Source: Symsagittifera roscoffensis (lineage: Eukaryota; Xenacoelomorpha; Acoela; Convolutidae). Taken from it: a stretch of 64,000 nt of DNA. A model generated the notes under the pieces. It worked only from the letters and a program-made list of their open reading frames with translations, was not told the origin of the DNA and made no database searches. Made by a program: the position numbers and the translations under genes. The stretch is from the NCBI RefSeq assembly GCF_963678635.1, contig NW_026970937.1, positions 1 to 64,000 on the forward strand, in the 5' to 3' direction. Shown piece by piece: positions 43,276-53,522 of the stretch (position 1 is its first letter; every line of letters starts with the position of its first letter).

Positions 43276-45903
43276 TTAAAATCTCTTGGGTATTGAGGAT
43301 ACTAGTTGCTGAACTATTGTCCTACAATCCCTCTTGTTCTCTTCGTGCTGTTGTCTGGACGGCATGATCTTCACTTTCTCACTGACTGTTAGCGATGCCA
43401 CTGCTGCTGTCCACTCGGGGTCATCTCTGGTCACTTCTCTTTCTAACAATCCACCCAGTATCCGCATCACTTGTGGTGTGACTTGCACCGTTTTATCCAA
43501 TAATGAGAGGCTGTTTATATTCATGCGAGAGAGTTCTTGCTGTACCAGGTTCGAGCGCAGCAACAAATCCAAGGGGACCGGGTCCTCCCTTGACAGGATC
43601 TTTATCTCGGCTGCTTTCTCTACAGGTAACTCAGGATGCCCCGGAATTGGATGTCCAGACTTATCCAACCATTTCGTTAAGGGAAGCGCTTCATAAGTTT
43701 CTTTGTCCAGAAACGAGAATCCCTCCTTTACGTCCGCCTGATTGGCCTGCTTCTGCTCCAATCTTTCATAGAACTCAGTTTTCTTGCTGAGACTGTCAGC
43801 ATTCTGATGTTTATCACGCATCCTATGTTCGATTATCATATGGTAGCCATCCAATCTGACTATCCATCTACCAATATAACTCTGATCCATCGAGTAGGTC
43901 TTCAACCAGGATAACGCTCTGTTGTCCACGCGTAACTTGAAGGGAGCGCTCCCCAAATATGCACGGTACTTTTCCACGAAGGTGACTACTGCAAACATTT
44001 CTGCTTTCGGTGCGCCATATTTCATCTCTGTGTCACTCAAGACCTTGCTGCCGTATGCAATGGGACGGAGGACTGTTCTTCCGTTCCATTCTTGCTCTTG
44101 ATGCAATATTCCTGAGATGGCCACCACCGATGCGTCTGTGTCAAGAACATACATGCCCTTTTCTGTAGGCATGCCCAGCACTGGCGCTTCGCACAGTTCC
44201 CGCTTTATGTTCTCGAAAGCAACTTGTGCCTCATCGTTCCATTCGAACTTTTTCCCTTTGTTGCGCATCAGCTTCTGCATCGGGTACACCTTGTCCGCGT
44301 ATCCTTTTATGAATTCTCGGTAGTAATTGGCAAACCCTAGGAAGCTCATGAGCTGTGTGTCCGTTCTAGGAGCTTTCCATGTCAGCACAGCCTCTACTGC
44401 TTCTGGATCTGGCCTCACACCATGCCGGTCCACCATTCTTCCCAGGTACTTGATCGAATCCCTAAGGATTTCACATTTCGATGGTTTGCATTTCAAGCCT
44501 GCTCTTTTCATACATCCGAAGACCTCATCGAGTCGATCAATGTGATCCTCCAGGGTTGGTGTCGCTATGACTACGTCATCCACGTAGCACATCAAGAGAT
44601 TCCCGTACTTTTTGGTCACTCCTGTCAAAGCCTGAGCCATCAGCCTTTGAAAGGTTGCTGTTGCATTGCACAAGCCGAAGGGCATCCTCTTCCACTGGTA
44701 CAACCCCAATTCGCACGCGAATCCGGTTTTCTCCCTGTACTTCTTTCGCAGAGGAACCTGCCAGAAGGCAGAACCCAAGTCCAATGTGGTGAAGAACTTT
44801 GCATCACCAAGTTTGGATAGGCTCTCGTCTATTCGCGGTATCGGGTACGCATCTTTAATCGTTACCGCGTTCAAGTAATGAAAGTCGCAACAAAATCTAA
44901 GCTGCCCCCCCTTCTTTTTCGCCATTACTACTCCGCAAGCCCATGGTGATTTCGAGGGTTCTATCATGTCGTATTCAAGCAACATTTCTATTTCCGCTCG
45001 GCACGCTTCCGATTTATGTGGCGTCATTCGCCTTGCGCCTTCCCTATGGGGAACGGCGCCCTCTTCTAGTTCGATTTCGTGTTCGACGAAATTACAGCAA
45101 CCGATGTCCGCCTTATGTTTTGAAAATACTTCGGCGTTCCGATCTAGGAGGTCCCGCAATTTTTCAAAATCTCCCTCACCTATTTTTCCTTTTAAATGTT
45201 CTATTTCTGGCAAAACCGGTTTGTCAGAATCTAGTTCATATGACGAGGGGCGTTCCGGAAAATTCGAGCAGCTTGATAAGCCGTCGTCCGTTTCGGATTT
45301 CATTGAAAACAATTTACGAATAGAATTTAATTCATTAATTCTCTTTAAGATTTTATCTTTATTTGCATGATAAGGACAGTCTTTCACACTATATTTCTTC
45401 AAGTTTTGTGTCTCTTCATAGTCGGTCCTCATCGGCAATGCGTAACCAAGCTTCTTTCCACGCTGGATTGAAACCGTGGTGTCCAGTGTGTTCAACAACA
45501 CACTGACACACAGTCCGTTTCGCGTTACCGAGAAGCTCCGGCCTAAAATCACCGAACTCTGACTATTTGGATTCGGTACTAAGCAAACCTGTTTACTATC
45601 ACTTAACGAATTTAAATTTCTCATTCTAAAAATCGCTACTACAGCTTGTCCTGGTTGTAACTTTACTTTTCTATCCAAAAAAACTGGTACCTTATTTTCA
45701 TCTGTTATTATCCTATTAATGGGTCTCTTAACATACTTTCGGTCCGGGTTTCTAATCCGTATTAGACCGTTGTTCAAGTCAATCATCACGTCAAAATTCC
45801 TGACAAAATCTCTGCCCAAGATGAATTGGTCGGCGTCGTCCAGATTCTCTACCACCAGGAAGCTCATCCAAAGGTTCCGTCCTCCCATGTGAAGGACCGT
45901 CAC
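43276..45903 (-). CDS. pol: pol of element 2, reverse transcriptase and RNase H segment
   Basis: 875 codons. Residues 1-50 are the end of the protease region. The RT spans about 305-475 with FTTLDLGSAFWQ (Asp375) and YVDD (440-443), followed by FLGFANYYREF, a Ty3/gypsy signature. RNase H spans about 580-710 with Asp588/590, Glu635, Asp660 and Asp706. It copies the genomic RNA to DNA. Upstream it is joined to the protease segment through a 4-bp insertion (a GTAC duplication near 45921-45924). Downstream the frame is lost where a run of four G in element 1 is three here (near 43290). The nominal Met is an artefact of the insertion. Confidence 0.93.
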   Translation of the reverse strand: MTVLHMGGRNLWMSFLVVENLDDADQFILGRDFVRNFDVMIDLNNGLIRIRNPDRKYVKRPINRIITDENKVPVFLDRKVKLQPGQAVVAIFRMRNLNSLSDSKQVCLVPNPNSQSSVILGRSFSVTRNGLCVSVLLNTLDTTVSIQRGKKLGYALPMRTDYEETQNLKKYSVKDCPYHANKDKILKRINELNSIRKLFSMKSETDDGLSSCSNFPERPSSYELDSDKPVLPEIEHLKGKIGEGDFEKLRDLLDRNAEVFSKHKADIGCCNFVEHEIELEEGAVPHREGARRMTPHKSEACRAEIEMLLEYDMIEPSKSPWACGVVMAKKKGGQLRFCCDFHYLNAVTIKDAYPIPRIDESLSKLGDAKFFTTLDLGSAFWQVPLRKKYREKTGFACELGLYQWKRMPFGLCNATATFQRLMAQALTGVTKKYGNLLMCYVDDVVIATPTLEDHIDRLDEVFGCMKRAGLKCKPSKCEILRDSIKYLGRMVDRHGVRPDPEAVEAVLTWKAPRTDTQLMSFLGFANYYREFIKGYADKVYPMQKLMRNKGKKFEWNDEAQVAFENIKRELCEAPVLGMPTEKGMYVLDTDASVVAISGILHQEQEWNGRTVLRPIAYGSKVLSDTEMKYGAPKAEMFAVVTFVEKYRAYLGSAPFKLRVDNRALSWLKTYSMDQSYIGRWIVRLDGYHMIIEHRMRDKHQNADSLSKKTEFYERLEQKQANQADVKEGFSFLDKETYEALPLTKWLDKSGHPIPGHPELPVEKAAEIKILSREDPVPLDLLLRSNLVQQELSRMNINSLSLLDKTVQVTPQVMRILGGLLEREVTRDDPEWTAAVASLTVSEKVKIMPSRQQHEENKRDCRTIVQQLVSSIPKRF

Positions 45904-46666
45904 CGGTGTTCTTCCGGCTACGTACGTAGATAGCTCCTCGATTTGCAGCGGCTAGTCGGAGATTCGTAGGAATCAAATCTTCCCGCGTGAAGCCCATTCT
46001 CTCCCAGGTTTTTATCGGCATCACACTCACCACCGCGCCTGTGTCCAGAAGCCCTGTGACTCCGATTTTTGTTCCGTTGGTGTCAAGCAGGTGTGCTGTC
46101 ACATCTGCTTCATATCCAATATGTACCGCGTCTTGTTCCATCATGGCGTCATGGCCTATCCTGCGGACTTTGAGTTCCTCTTCACCCAAATAGATCTGCC
46201 CCATTTGGTCATCATCTGTTGTTATGTAAGTCCTGGTGTAGATGCTGATTCCATCCACGTTCAGCATGATTTGATACGGCCCATAGACCTCCAAATAGCG
46301 TCCATGAAGTTTCTTCATGCGAGGGCCACCCGTCGTTAGTAGTGCTCGCACAGCTCTCGACTCAGTGCGTGGCTCCACCTGCCTCAGATAATCTGCATAT
46401 GTGTCCAAATGCATTAAAGTGAACTCTGATGGTTCACTCAAATTTCTTATTACCTGGTGTCCAGCCACTGAGATTATCGACTGTATCTTCTTTCCCTGCG
46501 GCGCCATGCCGAACCTCTTACCGGAGATCACTTTAAGTTTCATATCTAAACTGCTTGGTGTTTTCGTCTCTTCGAACTCCGTTGCCTCGAAGGTATTCAG
46601 TTGCTCCTGAAGCTTTTCATTTTCCAGTTCAAGTTTCACTTTTTGTTCGATCTCTTTCGTCACCAA
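45791..46666 (-). CDS. pol: pol of element 2, N-terminal protease segment
   Basis: 291 codons, in the same frame as gag and 42 nt after its UAG. There is no ATG at its beginning; the apparent start is TTG, so the segment is best read as part of a Gag-Pol readthrough product. It opens with a charged helix, followed by the aspartic protease motif LLDTGAVVSVMP (DTG at about 208-210). A 4-bp duplication then shifts the frame, so the last ~45 residues are out of frame. The retropepsin would cleave Gag and Pol as a dimer. Confidence 0.85.
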   Translation of the reverse strand: MVTKEIEQKVKLELENEKLQEQLNTFEATEFEETKTPSSLDMKLKVISGKRFGMAPQGKKIQSIISVAGHQVIRNLSEPSEFTLMHLDTYADYLRQVEPRTESRAVRALLTTGGPRMKKLHGRYLEVYGPYQIMLNVDGISIYTRTYITTDDDQMGQIYLGEEELKVRRIGHDAMMEQDAVHIGYEADVTAHLLDTNGTKIGVTGLLDTGAVVSVMPIKTWERMGFTREDLIPTNLRLAAANRGAIYVRSRKNTGDGPSHGRTEPLDELPGGRESGRRRPIHLGQRFCQEF

Positions 46667-47757
46667 TTCCTGCTGTACTCTATTTAAAGCATCCTTTGCG
46701 GCTGCCTAATAATCGATCTTGAAGTCATCGGCCGCAGTTGCTGGTTCCGGTTCACGTGCTTCTTCTGTTACTGCTTGCATTTTCTTTGCCGCCAGCTCTT
46801 GAGGTTTGTCCTTCCTGCGTGCCTCTGCTTCGCCCAAAAGTCGAGCCTTGCTTGCTTTCACTCCTGACAAAGCTTCTCCATGCCTTGGATGCTTGATGTC
46901 TGCCACTGCATCCCAGAATTGCGGACAATCTGATTTAAAATGACCTTCCAAGTTACAAAAGAAACACCTCGGGCCAAATTTCGCAATTACTCCTCTCATG
47001 AAATCCTCATGATCCAACTCTGACGCATCTTCGTCCTCGAGGCTAAAGCCTATTGCTTTCATGCCTTGTTTGTAAGCTGGGCATGCTGACACATGATGGT
47101 CTGTTGAACTGCAATTAGCACAAGAACGTCTCTTGTCCATATCATCCCTCGGTTTGTACCAATTGTTCCCTTGGTTAGCTGGTCCGTTGTTGAAATTGCC
47201 ATAATTGTTCTTGTAATATCCAGATCTCGAAGGAGGTTTCAACAAAAGATACTCTTTTGATTTGAGCCTCAACTCCTCCGGTGTTGGCGCATTAGTTGAT
47301 AGTGGTGTGTAATGCGTTGCTAGCATCGTACGAAGTTCATCATTTTTCACACCATCGATGAATTTTGAGGCTACGGCCAGGTTCATCCTTCGGTTTGACT
47401 CATCCGGTTGGCTGCGTCTTCTCAGCATTTCCAAATCATCGAGAAACTTGTCTATTGTTTCATCTTCTCGTTGCCTCCGTTTCTCGAAGCGCATCATCGC
47501 CTGGTGCCCCTGCACCCCTGATCCGAAACGGTTTAACAAGATTTCGAAGATTTTCTCAGCAGTGTCACGTTGATACTGTTTCTTAGCCATGACACAGTTC
47601 AGGGCTGTCCCTTCTAAGTTGCTGGTGAGCGCGCTGCATTCCTGTCTCTCCGACAAGTCCTCTTCCTCGAAATGCAGCTTCATTACCTCTATCCAGGTAT
47701 CAATACAGCCATCAGATTCGTCCTTGTAGCATCTTGGCTTCTTAAAGACTCTTCTGG
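45977..47757. repeat. Tract identical to 18336-20116 of element 1
   Basis: Partner of the 1,781-bp identical tract described in element 1. Its left edge lies about 50 bp from the 4-bp insertion in pol. Confidence 0.75.
46706..46708 (-). promoter_or_regulatory. In-frame UAG between gag and pol, element 2
   Basis: Gag ends FKIDY then TAG; the same frame then runs AAAKDALNRVQQE into the protease segment. Codon context is TAT TAG GCA GCC. No gag-pol frameshift is needed. Confidence 0.6.
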
Positions 47758-48880
47758 GCTTTTCACTGCGTTCATTGGTTCTAGATAACCGCGTCAGGAA
47801 TGTCTCCAAAGACCTGTTCAGGGGTTCAAATGCTGTGGCCATTGCCGTAGCATCCCTTGAGTGTCCCGCCTGAGTGTCCTCACACCTTGTCGTAGGCTCT
47901 GTGTGCGGTGCATCCCTGCAATCCGAATCACCATGAGCGTTTCCCGCTTGGCCCATGTGACTCCTCCTCGGGCTTGTATGCCCCATGTTGCCAGAATCGC
48001 TTCTCCCGGTCGCATGTGTGCTTTGCGTTGGTCGTTCGTTCGAGGTTTGTCTGTTCCCCGTTGAACTTGCTCTACTGTTCGGGCCCCATGCTGTATTACC
48101 CCTTGTGGCATAGCCTGATGAACTGCCCCTGCCTCTAGTGGATCCATTTGTCATCCTCCTTTGATGTTCATTGAAGTTCACCCTCGGTTCCCTGCTGGGA
48201 CCTCCCGAGTTCGGCTCTCCTTCTTTTGGTCCACTCTTGCTGCTTAGTAGCCCGTCCAACCTATCCATGATAGCCTGCGTTCGCCTCTCCATCATCGCGT
48301 CTATCTTTGTGTCAAGAGACCCAAGAGACTGCTCTTGCTGAATTCTTAACTTCTCCATGTCGGCTCTTAAGCGTAACTCCCTCTGTTCCGCCTCTCTTGT
48401 CATTCGCGACAAGTTCCTCGTCATATGTTCGTCCGTTCTTTCTTTCAAGCGTTTTTCGCTTCTGCCAACTTCTTGTCTGTTGCGGTTTATTTCTTCCCGC
48501 AGACTTTCTCTTTCAATGTGAACTGCTCTTTCCAGTTCACTCATCCTTATCGACATCTGTTCATTTTGTTCTCCTAAACTGCCCACTATGTTGTTTAAGG
48601 CTTCCTCTAGTGCTGCCCCGTTATCCATGAGTGGCGTCACTAGTGGTGGTGTAACTCTGTCGGTCCCAGGTAGCTTCGTGCTGGTAGAGATCCGGGCCTT
48701 GACTCTCTGTCTTGACGTTTTATCATTATTTATTTCAGGATCCGCTAACGCGTTGCCAAGCCCTCTTGTTCTACTCTCTTCAGGTTGTGGCTCCGAACTT
48801 GTCCTAATCGTGAAGTCCTTCGACTGGCCCGGCGTGTTTGCCTCTTTGCTTATCGTTGTCACTTCACCAAATTTATCCAT
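46706..48880 (-). CDS. gag: Gag of element 2 (coiled coil, capsid-like region, two CCHC knuckles)
   Basis: 724 codons. Residues about 65-190 are a long heptad-rich coiled coil. A Gly/Ser/Arg-rich basic stretch follows. The capsid-like segment runs from YKDESDG through LHFEEEDLSE to MLATHY. Two canonical CX2CX4HX4C zinc knuckles lie at about 587-600 and 639-652. Gag assembles the particle and packages RNA. Comparison with the duplicated copies in element 1 indicates that this frame and the one upstream (48859-49521) belong to one longer Gag: here a single base is missing near 49016, which puts them out of frame. The nominal start MDKFGEV is therefore probably internal. Confidence 0.9.
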   Translation of the reverse strand: MDKFGEVTTISKEANTPGQSKDFTIRTSSEPQPEESRTRGLGNALADPEINNDKTSRQRVKARISTSTKLPGTDRVTPPLVTPLMDNGAALEEALNNIVGSLGEQNEQMSIRMSELERAVHIERESLREEINRNRQEVGRSEKRLKERTDEHMTRNLSRMTREAEQRELRLRADMEKLRIQQEQSLGSLDTKIDAMMERRTQAIMDRLDGLLSSKSGPKEGEPNSGGPSREPRVNFNEHQRRMTNGSTRGRGSSSGYATRGNTAWGPNSRASSTGNRQTSNERPTQSTHATGRSDSGNMGHTSPRRSHMGQAGNAHGDSDCRDAPHTEPTTRCEDTQAGHSRDATAMATAFEPLNRSLETFLTRLSRTNERSEKPRRVFKKPRCYKDESDGCIDTWIEVMKLHFEEEDLSERQECSALTSNLEGTALNCVMAKKQYQRDTAEKIFEILLNRFGSGVQGHQAMMRFEKRRQREDETIDKFLDDLEMLRRRSQPDESNRRMNLAVASKFIDGVKNDELRTMLATHYTPLSTNAPTPEELRLKSKEYLLLKPPSRSGYYKNNYGNFNNGPANQGNNWYKPRDDMDKRRSCANCSSTDHHVSACPAYKQGMKAIGFSLEDEDASELDHEDFMRGVIAKFGPRCFFCNLEGHFKSDCPQFWDAVADIKHPRHGEALSGVKASKARLLGEAEARRKDKPQELAAKKMQAVTEEAREPEPATAADDFKIDY

Positions 48881-49521
48881 GGTTCCAGTCTCTCTTCCGA
48901 CGTATGCCTCGTTCTCCTGGATCGAACTGTTGAGGCTGACCTGAGATCCAAGGTCCCCTTGCTCCTCTTCATCCTCTTCCTCCTGGGATTCACCGTCATT
49001 TCCTGCTCCTCTCCCATGCTGAATGGAAAGATGTTTCCGAAGGTGTTCTTCATTCTTTCTGAGAATGATGATGACGTTGTTTGTTTCCCCGTTCCGCCTG
49101 CCATCATAGTGTTGTCTGTCGGAGATCTTCTAGTTGCCGTTACTTCAGTTGAGATGTCGGACAGTTCCGACATCTCCTCTCGATCCAATGTCCCGGTGGA
49201 AGTGGCAAAATCATGGCCTTGTTCTACCGGGGTAGATTCACTCGCCAGCCTTCTGCCTCTCCCTTCCAGTTCATTTACTTCCTGGTTGTCATTCATGGTA
49301 TGGTCCGTATTGACCTCCACTTCTAACAGTTCTCTTCGCTCTTCTGAGGTCTTTTGACTTCTCGTTTCAACCATTCTGCCTGAAACCGTCCCCCTTTTGT
49401 CAGACCGGGATCGCTTGATCCAATCCACAAAAGGATCGGTCGTCGTTTTTCTTTGCTTTTCAGGTATGAATTTCCTAGAGCTATTACCTCGTTTTGGTAT
49501 CCTTGACTTGTCTAAACTCAT
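48859..49521 (-). CDS. gag: Gag N-terminal segment of element 2
   Basis: 220 codons, starting MSLDKSRIPKR. It is rich in Ser, Thr, Arg and Glu with no recognised domain. It shares about 160 residues with the gag 5' fragment of element 1 (24139-24798). After FPFSMG the reading differs from element 1 because one base of a CTCCTCCTCCC run is missing, so the last ~55 residues are out of frame. It overlaps the main gag frame by 22 bp in another frame. Confidence 0.75.
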   Translation of the reverse strand: MSLDKSRIPKRGNSSRKFIPEKQRKTTTDPFVDWIKRSRSDKRGTVSGRMVETRSQKTSEERRELLEVEVNTDHTMNDNQEVNELEGRGRRLASESTPVEQGHDFATSTGTLDREEMSELSDISTEVTATRRSPTDNTMMAGGTGKQTTSSSFSERMKNTFGNIFPFSMGEEQEMTVNPRRKRMKRSKGTLDLRSASTVRSRRTRHTSEERLEPWINLVK

Positions 49522-50307
49522 TCTTTATTTGTCACTTTCCTATGCCCACTCTTGACTCAATTGCTAGAGACCTTATAGTTTTATTAACAATAATAATGAC
49601 ACAACACAATAAATTTCACCAGATTCTATTAAATAGTGACCACGAATCCCTGTATGTTGTCAGCGTACAGTTTGTATAAAATTTATTCACACTAGCCGAT
49701 TATCGGTCCAAAGATCTGGAAACTAGCACAATATGATGTTATCAGTCAATTTTAAAAGATAGTGTACTCACTACCCAATCAAGCACAGTTTAGGTTGATT
49801 TAAAATCAAAAAAAAAAAACAAAAAAAATATATATTGACACAATATGAATGTATATATAAAAAAACGTATGTGTCTTGTACTCTTAGTCGGTCGCAGTAC
49901 AATAGTCGAACCTGTCTTTTAAAGAAAAAGCTTTCCCTGCTTGGTGCTGCACCAAACAGACAAACTTTGAAGGCAGTAATTTTCTCAAGTGGGCGTCTAT
50001 TGCACCCACCGAGTACTGTGTTACCTATCTGCCTTCGGACTGCCCGAGCTAGACCTACTAAAATCCTCAGGGCAGTCACTTTTCCCAAAAACGTATTATG
50101 TTTCAATCCACACCAATGAGTCACGCTCTTTTTAATTTAGACTTAGTGTCGCGAATATCCGAGTTCGGACCTGTTTTGTATTAGTCTGGTTCTTTTTGAG
50201 AGGCAAGTTACCAGTGCAGTCACTGATACCTAGCCTGTGTATTAATAACCTAATACCTCTCGCTTTTTAGTCTTTCTTTCGTTTACCTAAGTCCTTAATA
50301 AAATAAT

Positions 50308-50494
50308 ACCCCTCCGGATTGGCACAAATAGGACCCTTCCGGACTGTCAGAATATGGACCCCTCCGGATTTGGACCCCTCCGAATTAGCAACTATAAGAC
50401 CCTTCCGGATTCGGACCCCTCCGGTTTTGTGGAAAGTAGACCCCTCCGGATTCGGACCCCTCTGACTTTGAAAAATTTCGACCCCTCCGGATAC
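50308..50494. repeat. Modular 16/25-bp CCGGA array (element 2)
   Basis: Nine units of the same 16- and 25-bp forms as in element 1, where there are about 21. The first two units align one to one, then blocks are missing or gained, so copy number is unstable between family members. Confidence 0.85.
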
Positions 50495-52331
50495 GTTCTG
50501 CGTTGCTTTTATGCTGTTTGAATTATCTGGGAAGGGTATAGGTTCTTTTCCTAGACCCCTCCGGGTTGAAGTTAAGGCACTTATTTGACAATTCACACTA
50601 ACGGTGAAGGGTCTTATCACTTGCCTAATTTCGACTGTATTATGGTTGTCTTGTGCCTTCAGCCCTCCCTCTTTGTCTAGAACTGTCCTAAGTTACTTAG
50701 TTCAATCGCTATCATCTTTTGGTAGAGGTATAAGGGTTTTTCAGAAAAATTTATAAAACGTGAAGGGTGTACCCCTCCGGATTTGTGTAATTTGCTAAAA
50801 ACAATCTCAAAAAATTTTCTCGCTCGCTTTTCCGAAAAATTTCTGATCCTATTAGTAAGCTCAGCTAATTTCTGATCTATTGGTACCAAGATCAACTCGA
50901 TATGATCAGTAGTTCCAAAGTTATTAACCAAAACGTCTTTTTTTTCGAACTCAAAAAATTTTCTCTCTTATAGGTTCCGCCTAACTTTTTCCGCAAATCT
51001 GGTCCTTTCGACCTAAAAATTATTGATCCGAGCTCAGAAGGCCTATACTCTTCTAGTTCAATGCAAAAGACCCAATCTAAAACGCTATTGTAGAAAAATT
51101 TTGCGAAAAACTATGCTACCTGGACCCCTCCGGATTGATGAATCCACCAAATCAAACACGTTATGTTCGATTTCTCTGCAACCCGGAAGGCTTTCGGGTA
51201 CCGGATTTTAAGACTTGTAGATTCACTAGTGGACGTTGTCCGAACAACTATTTTTACTGTCCTACCTCAAAAATTTCAAAAAATTTTCTAAATTTTTAGT
51301 GTTTCTTACTATCAAAAATTGGGAAAATTTGGTTTTTGGTACCAAACTAGTTCCAACCACTTCCGAACTAAAGTTAACCGGTTCTACTTATTACAGTAGT
51401 GCAGTTACGATGTAACACACTAACTTAGTGCTTTTTTCCGTTTCAAAAAATATCGATATCTCAAAAATCGCGACTTGTGGGGGGATCAAAATATCGCTAT
51501 TTTGACCCTAAAAACCGGTCTGTTTTCGTTGTTTTTCACTGAAAAACGATATAAGACTATTAATATAGGCTATATAAGTAATAATATTAGTAATACTATA
51601 CCCCTCCGGGTTTGTTTATTATCCGAATTAAGGTGCTTAACTCGGATATTCGCAGTTCGGTGAAGGGTCACTACAGTGCAGCACTGTCGAGCCCCCCACA
51701 GATTACTATCTTACTTTTTGTACCAAAAGGGATACAAAACTTGTTAACGATACCCAACAGTCGATTGTTGTTGTCGTTGAGCCCCTTCTTGTTGCTCCTT
51801 GAACTGCTTGCCGGATCGGTCTTCACCCAAGACCCTTCCGAATTGAGCGCAAATCAGCTGACCCTTCCGGATTGAGCGCAATTTATCATTAACGTGCTTA
51901 AATGCTCAAATAACCCTACAGTACAAGCCTCACAAACGGGCTACAAAATTGATCGTAACGATCCTGACTGATATAAATGCCTGTAACAACAATATATCTA
52001 TCAACAACAAACGGGGGGTTGAATCACATCTTGTCTGGGGGGATGATTTCTACTGATTTTTTACTTTTTTACTGTTTTTGGTTTTTTCGGTTATTTTTTA
52101 TGTTTTTTGTTTTTCTTGGGTACTATACTACTTTTTGTTTGGTTTTGCTGATATCTTTAAGTGTTTTTGGTCACAAACCACTCAGGGGATGAGGGGTTCA
52201 TGATTCCCCCCACCCTTCCTGGTTCGTGAATTTTCGGTCTTAACTAGGTTAAAAAACTATTCACGGCAATCCGGAGGGCTTCCGCGTTCCGAACTACCCT
52301 TCCGCCCCGGCAGTTTAGGCCTATTAAGGGC

Positions 52332-52371
52332 GTTAATGTGAGCATCCGCTCGGCGCGGAGTGCTCGTTAAC
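52332..52371. promoter_or_regulatory. Leader hairpin beside the primer site, element 2
   Basis: Identical to 27983-28022 of element 1, whereas neighbouring bases differ (for example CGGCAGTT here, CGGCGGTT there). Confidence 0.5.
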
Positions 52372-52401
52372 GGTTCCGCCGGTCATGATGTTACGAAAGA
52401 A

Positions 52402-52419
52402 TAACACCCAGGAGCGCCA
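52402..52419 (-). promoter_or_regulatory. Candidate tRNA primer-binding site, element 2
   Basis: TGGCGCTCCTGGGTGTTA on the transcribed strand, 12 nt inside the 5' LTR, unchanged from element 1. The 12-nt spacer ends differ (CATACA here, CATCTA there). Confidence 0.5.
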
Positions 52420-52431
52420 TAAAAACATACA

Positions 52432-53352
52432 TGTAACATTCGCCCGGAAGATACATATCGACGGATAACAAAACTAAGTCTTAAGACGACTGGCTAGCGT
52501 CTAAACAGAGCTTTGCATGTTTTTCACCGTCTCTACCAAGCCAGTACTTTTCGGTGGTCTTTCTTACATCAGGCTGACAAAAACGTTACTGTTCTCCGGC
52601 TTCGACCAGAACGCTCAAATTAACTGAATTACATGCAAAAATAGTGAGCTCATGGCTGGGTCTCAGTATCCCCGGACCACGAGGTCACTCCTAAAAACAG
52701 GGCTACTACTTATCATATTACTATTGTTTTTGTTCAGTAGATAAAAATCATCATCTCCATCGAAGATGGATCAACCCTTTCCCCCAACTCCTAGCACCTC
52801 ATCCTTGTCAAAACTAATCGAAATATCAGTTAAATTCAAGTCAGGACATGACAGGATGCTAAAAGTTTATGTGAGTTAATAAAAGTTTCCGTCCCGAGAC
52901 CCTTCCGGATTCTTGAATCCGCCGAATCAAGCTCCTTACTCTTGATTTCTTGCTAATCCGGAAGGCTGGTTCTCACCCTTCACCGTTGTTGGCAACGGCC
53001 TTGCAACTATTGTAGCAGCACAATAGTTGCAACTCGGAGCGTTCTCTGCTATTCTGTAGTTCGTTGTCGTTTTCCAATCTCGATTTTCGTACTGTTCGCA
53101 ATCGCAGATAAAAGTTGTTCTGTTTTTCACTCGCTTTTTGTTAAAAATGGCCGTTTCAGCATTTCTCAGAAATGTGACGTCATCATTCGAATTTTTGAAA
53201 ATTTAAAATACTAGAATATTCTAGCCCTCACCGTTTGGCTAAACGTTCCAATAACGTCGCTAATCCCTCGAAATCATCAACTCGGAAGGCTTACTGCTCA
53301 AAATTCGAATCCTGCATAAATTGCATTTTGGCCATTCTGGTCGAATGTCACA
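52432..53352 (-). repeat. 5' LTR of element 2
   Basis: 921 bp, paired with 28835-29755. It should hold the promoter for leftward transcription. I did not find a TATA box I would defend. The double hairpin is at 52983-53032. Confidence 0.95.
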
Positions 53353-53355
53353 TAA

Positions 53356-53522
53356 TCGAATTTTTTAAAATTTTAAATTACCAGAATATTCCAGTCCTCA
53401 CCGTTTGGCCAATCGTTCCAATAACGTTCTTAATTCTTATTAATCACCAATCCGGAAGGCTCGCTGCTAAAAATTCGAATTCTGCAGAGATTGCATTTTT
53501 CACATTCTGGTCGAATGTCACA
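53356..53522 (-). repeat. 5' LTR of element 1, second part
   Basis: 167 bp resuming at TCGAATTTTTT exactly where 28834 stops, after the TAA repeat at 53353-53355, and ending GAATGTCACA. It is followed by TCC, which repeats the TCC before 1480. Confidence 0.95.

Larger units (their letters stand above)
49522..52401 (-). other. 5' leader of element 2
   Basis: About 2.9 kb with no convincing gene, aligned with 24799-28051. It has a shorter CCGGA array (50308-50494), a poly-A/AT stretch near 49806-49833 and the GC-rich hairpin at 52332-52371. Leaders this long are unusual in Ty3/gypsy elements of animals. Confidence 0.75.
28835..53352 (-). mobile_element. Giant Ty3/gypsy-type LTR retrotransposon, element 2 (24.5 kb)
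   Basis: A complete 24,518-bp element, transcribed leftward and inserted into the 5' LTR of element 1. It has two 921-bp LTRs (28835-29755 and 52432-53352) that differ at about one base by eye, and a TAA direct repeat on each side (28832-28834 and 53353-53355). It carries gag, pol with a macro domain, and an uninterrupted 2,981-codon SGNH ORF. It is far larger than the usual 5-10 kb of Ty3/gypsy elements. Gag and pol each have small indels, so this copy may be non-autonomous, or the indels may be sequence errors. Confidence 0.95.
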
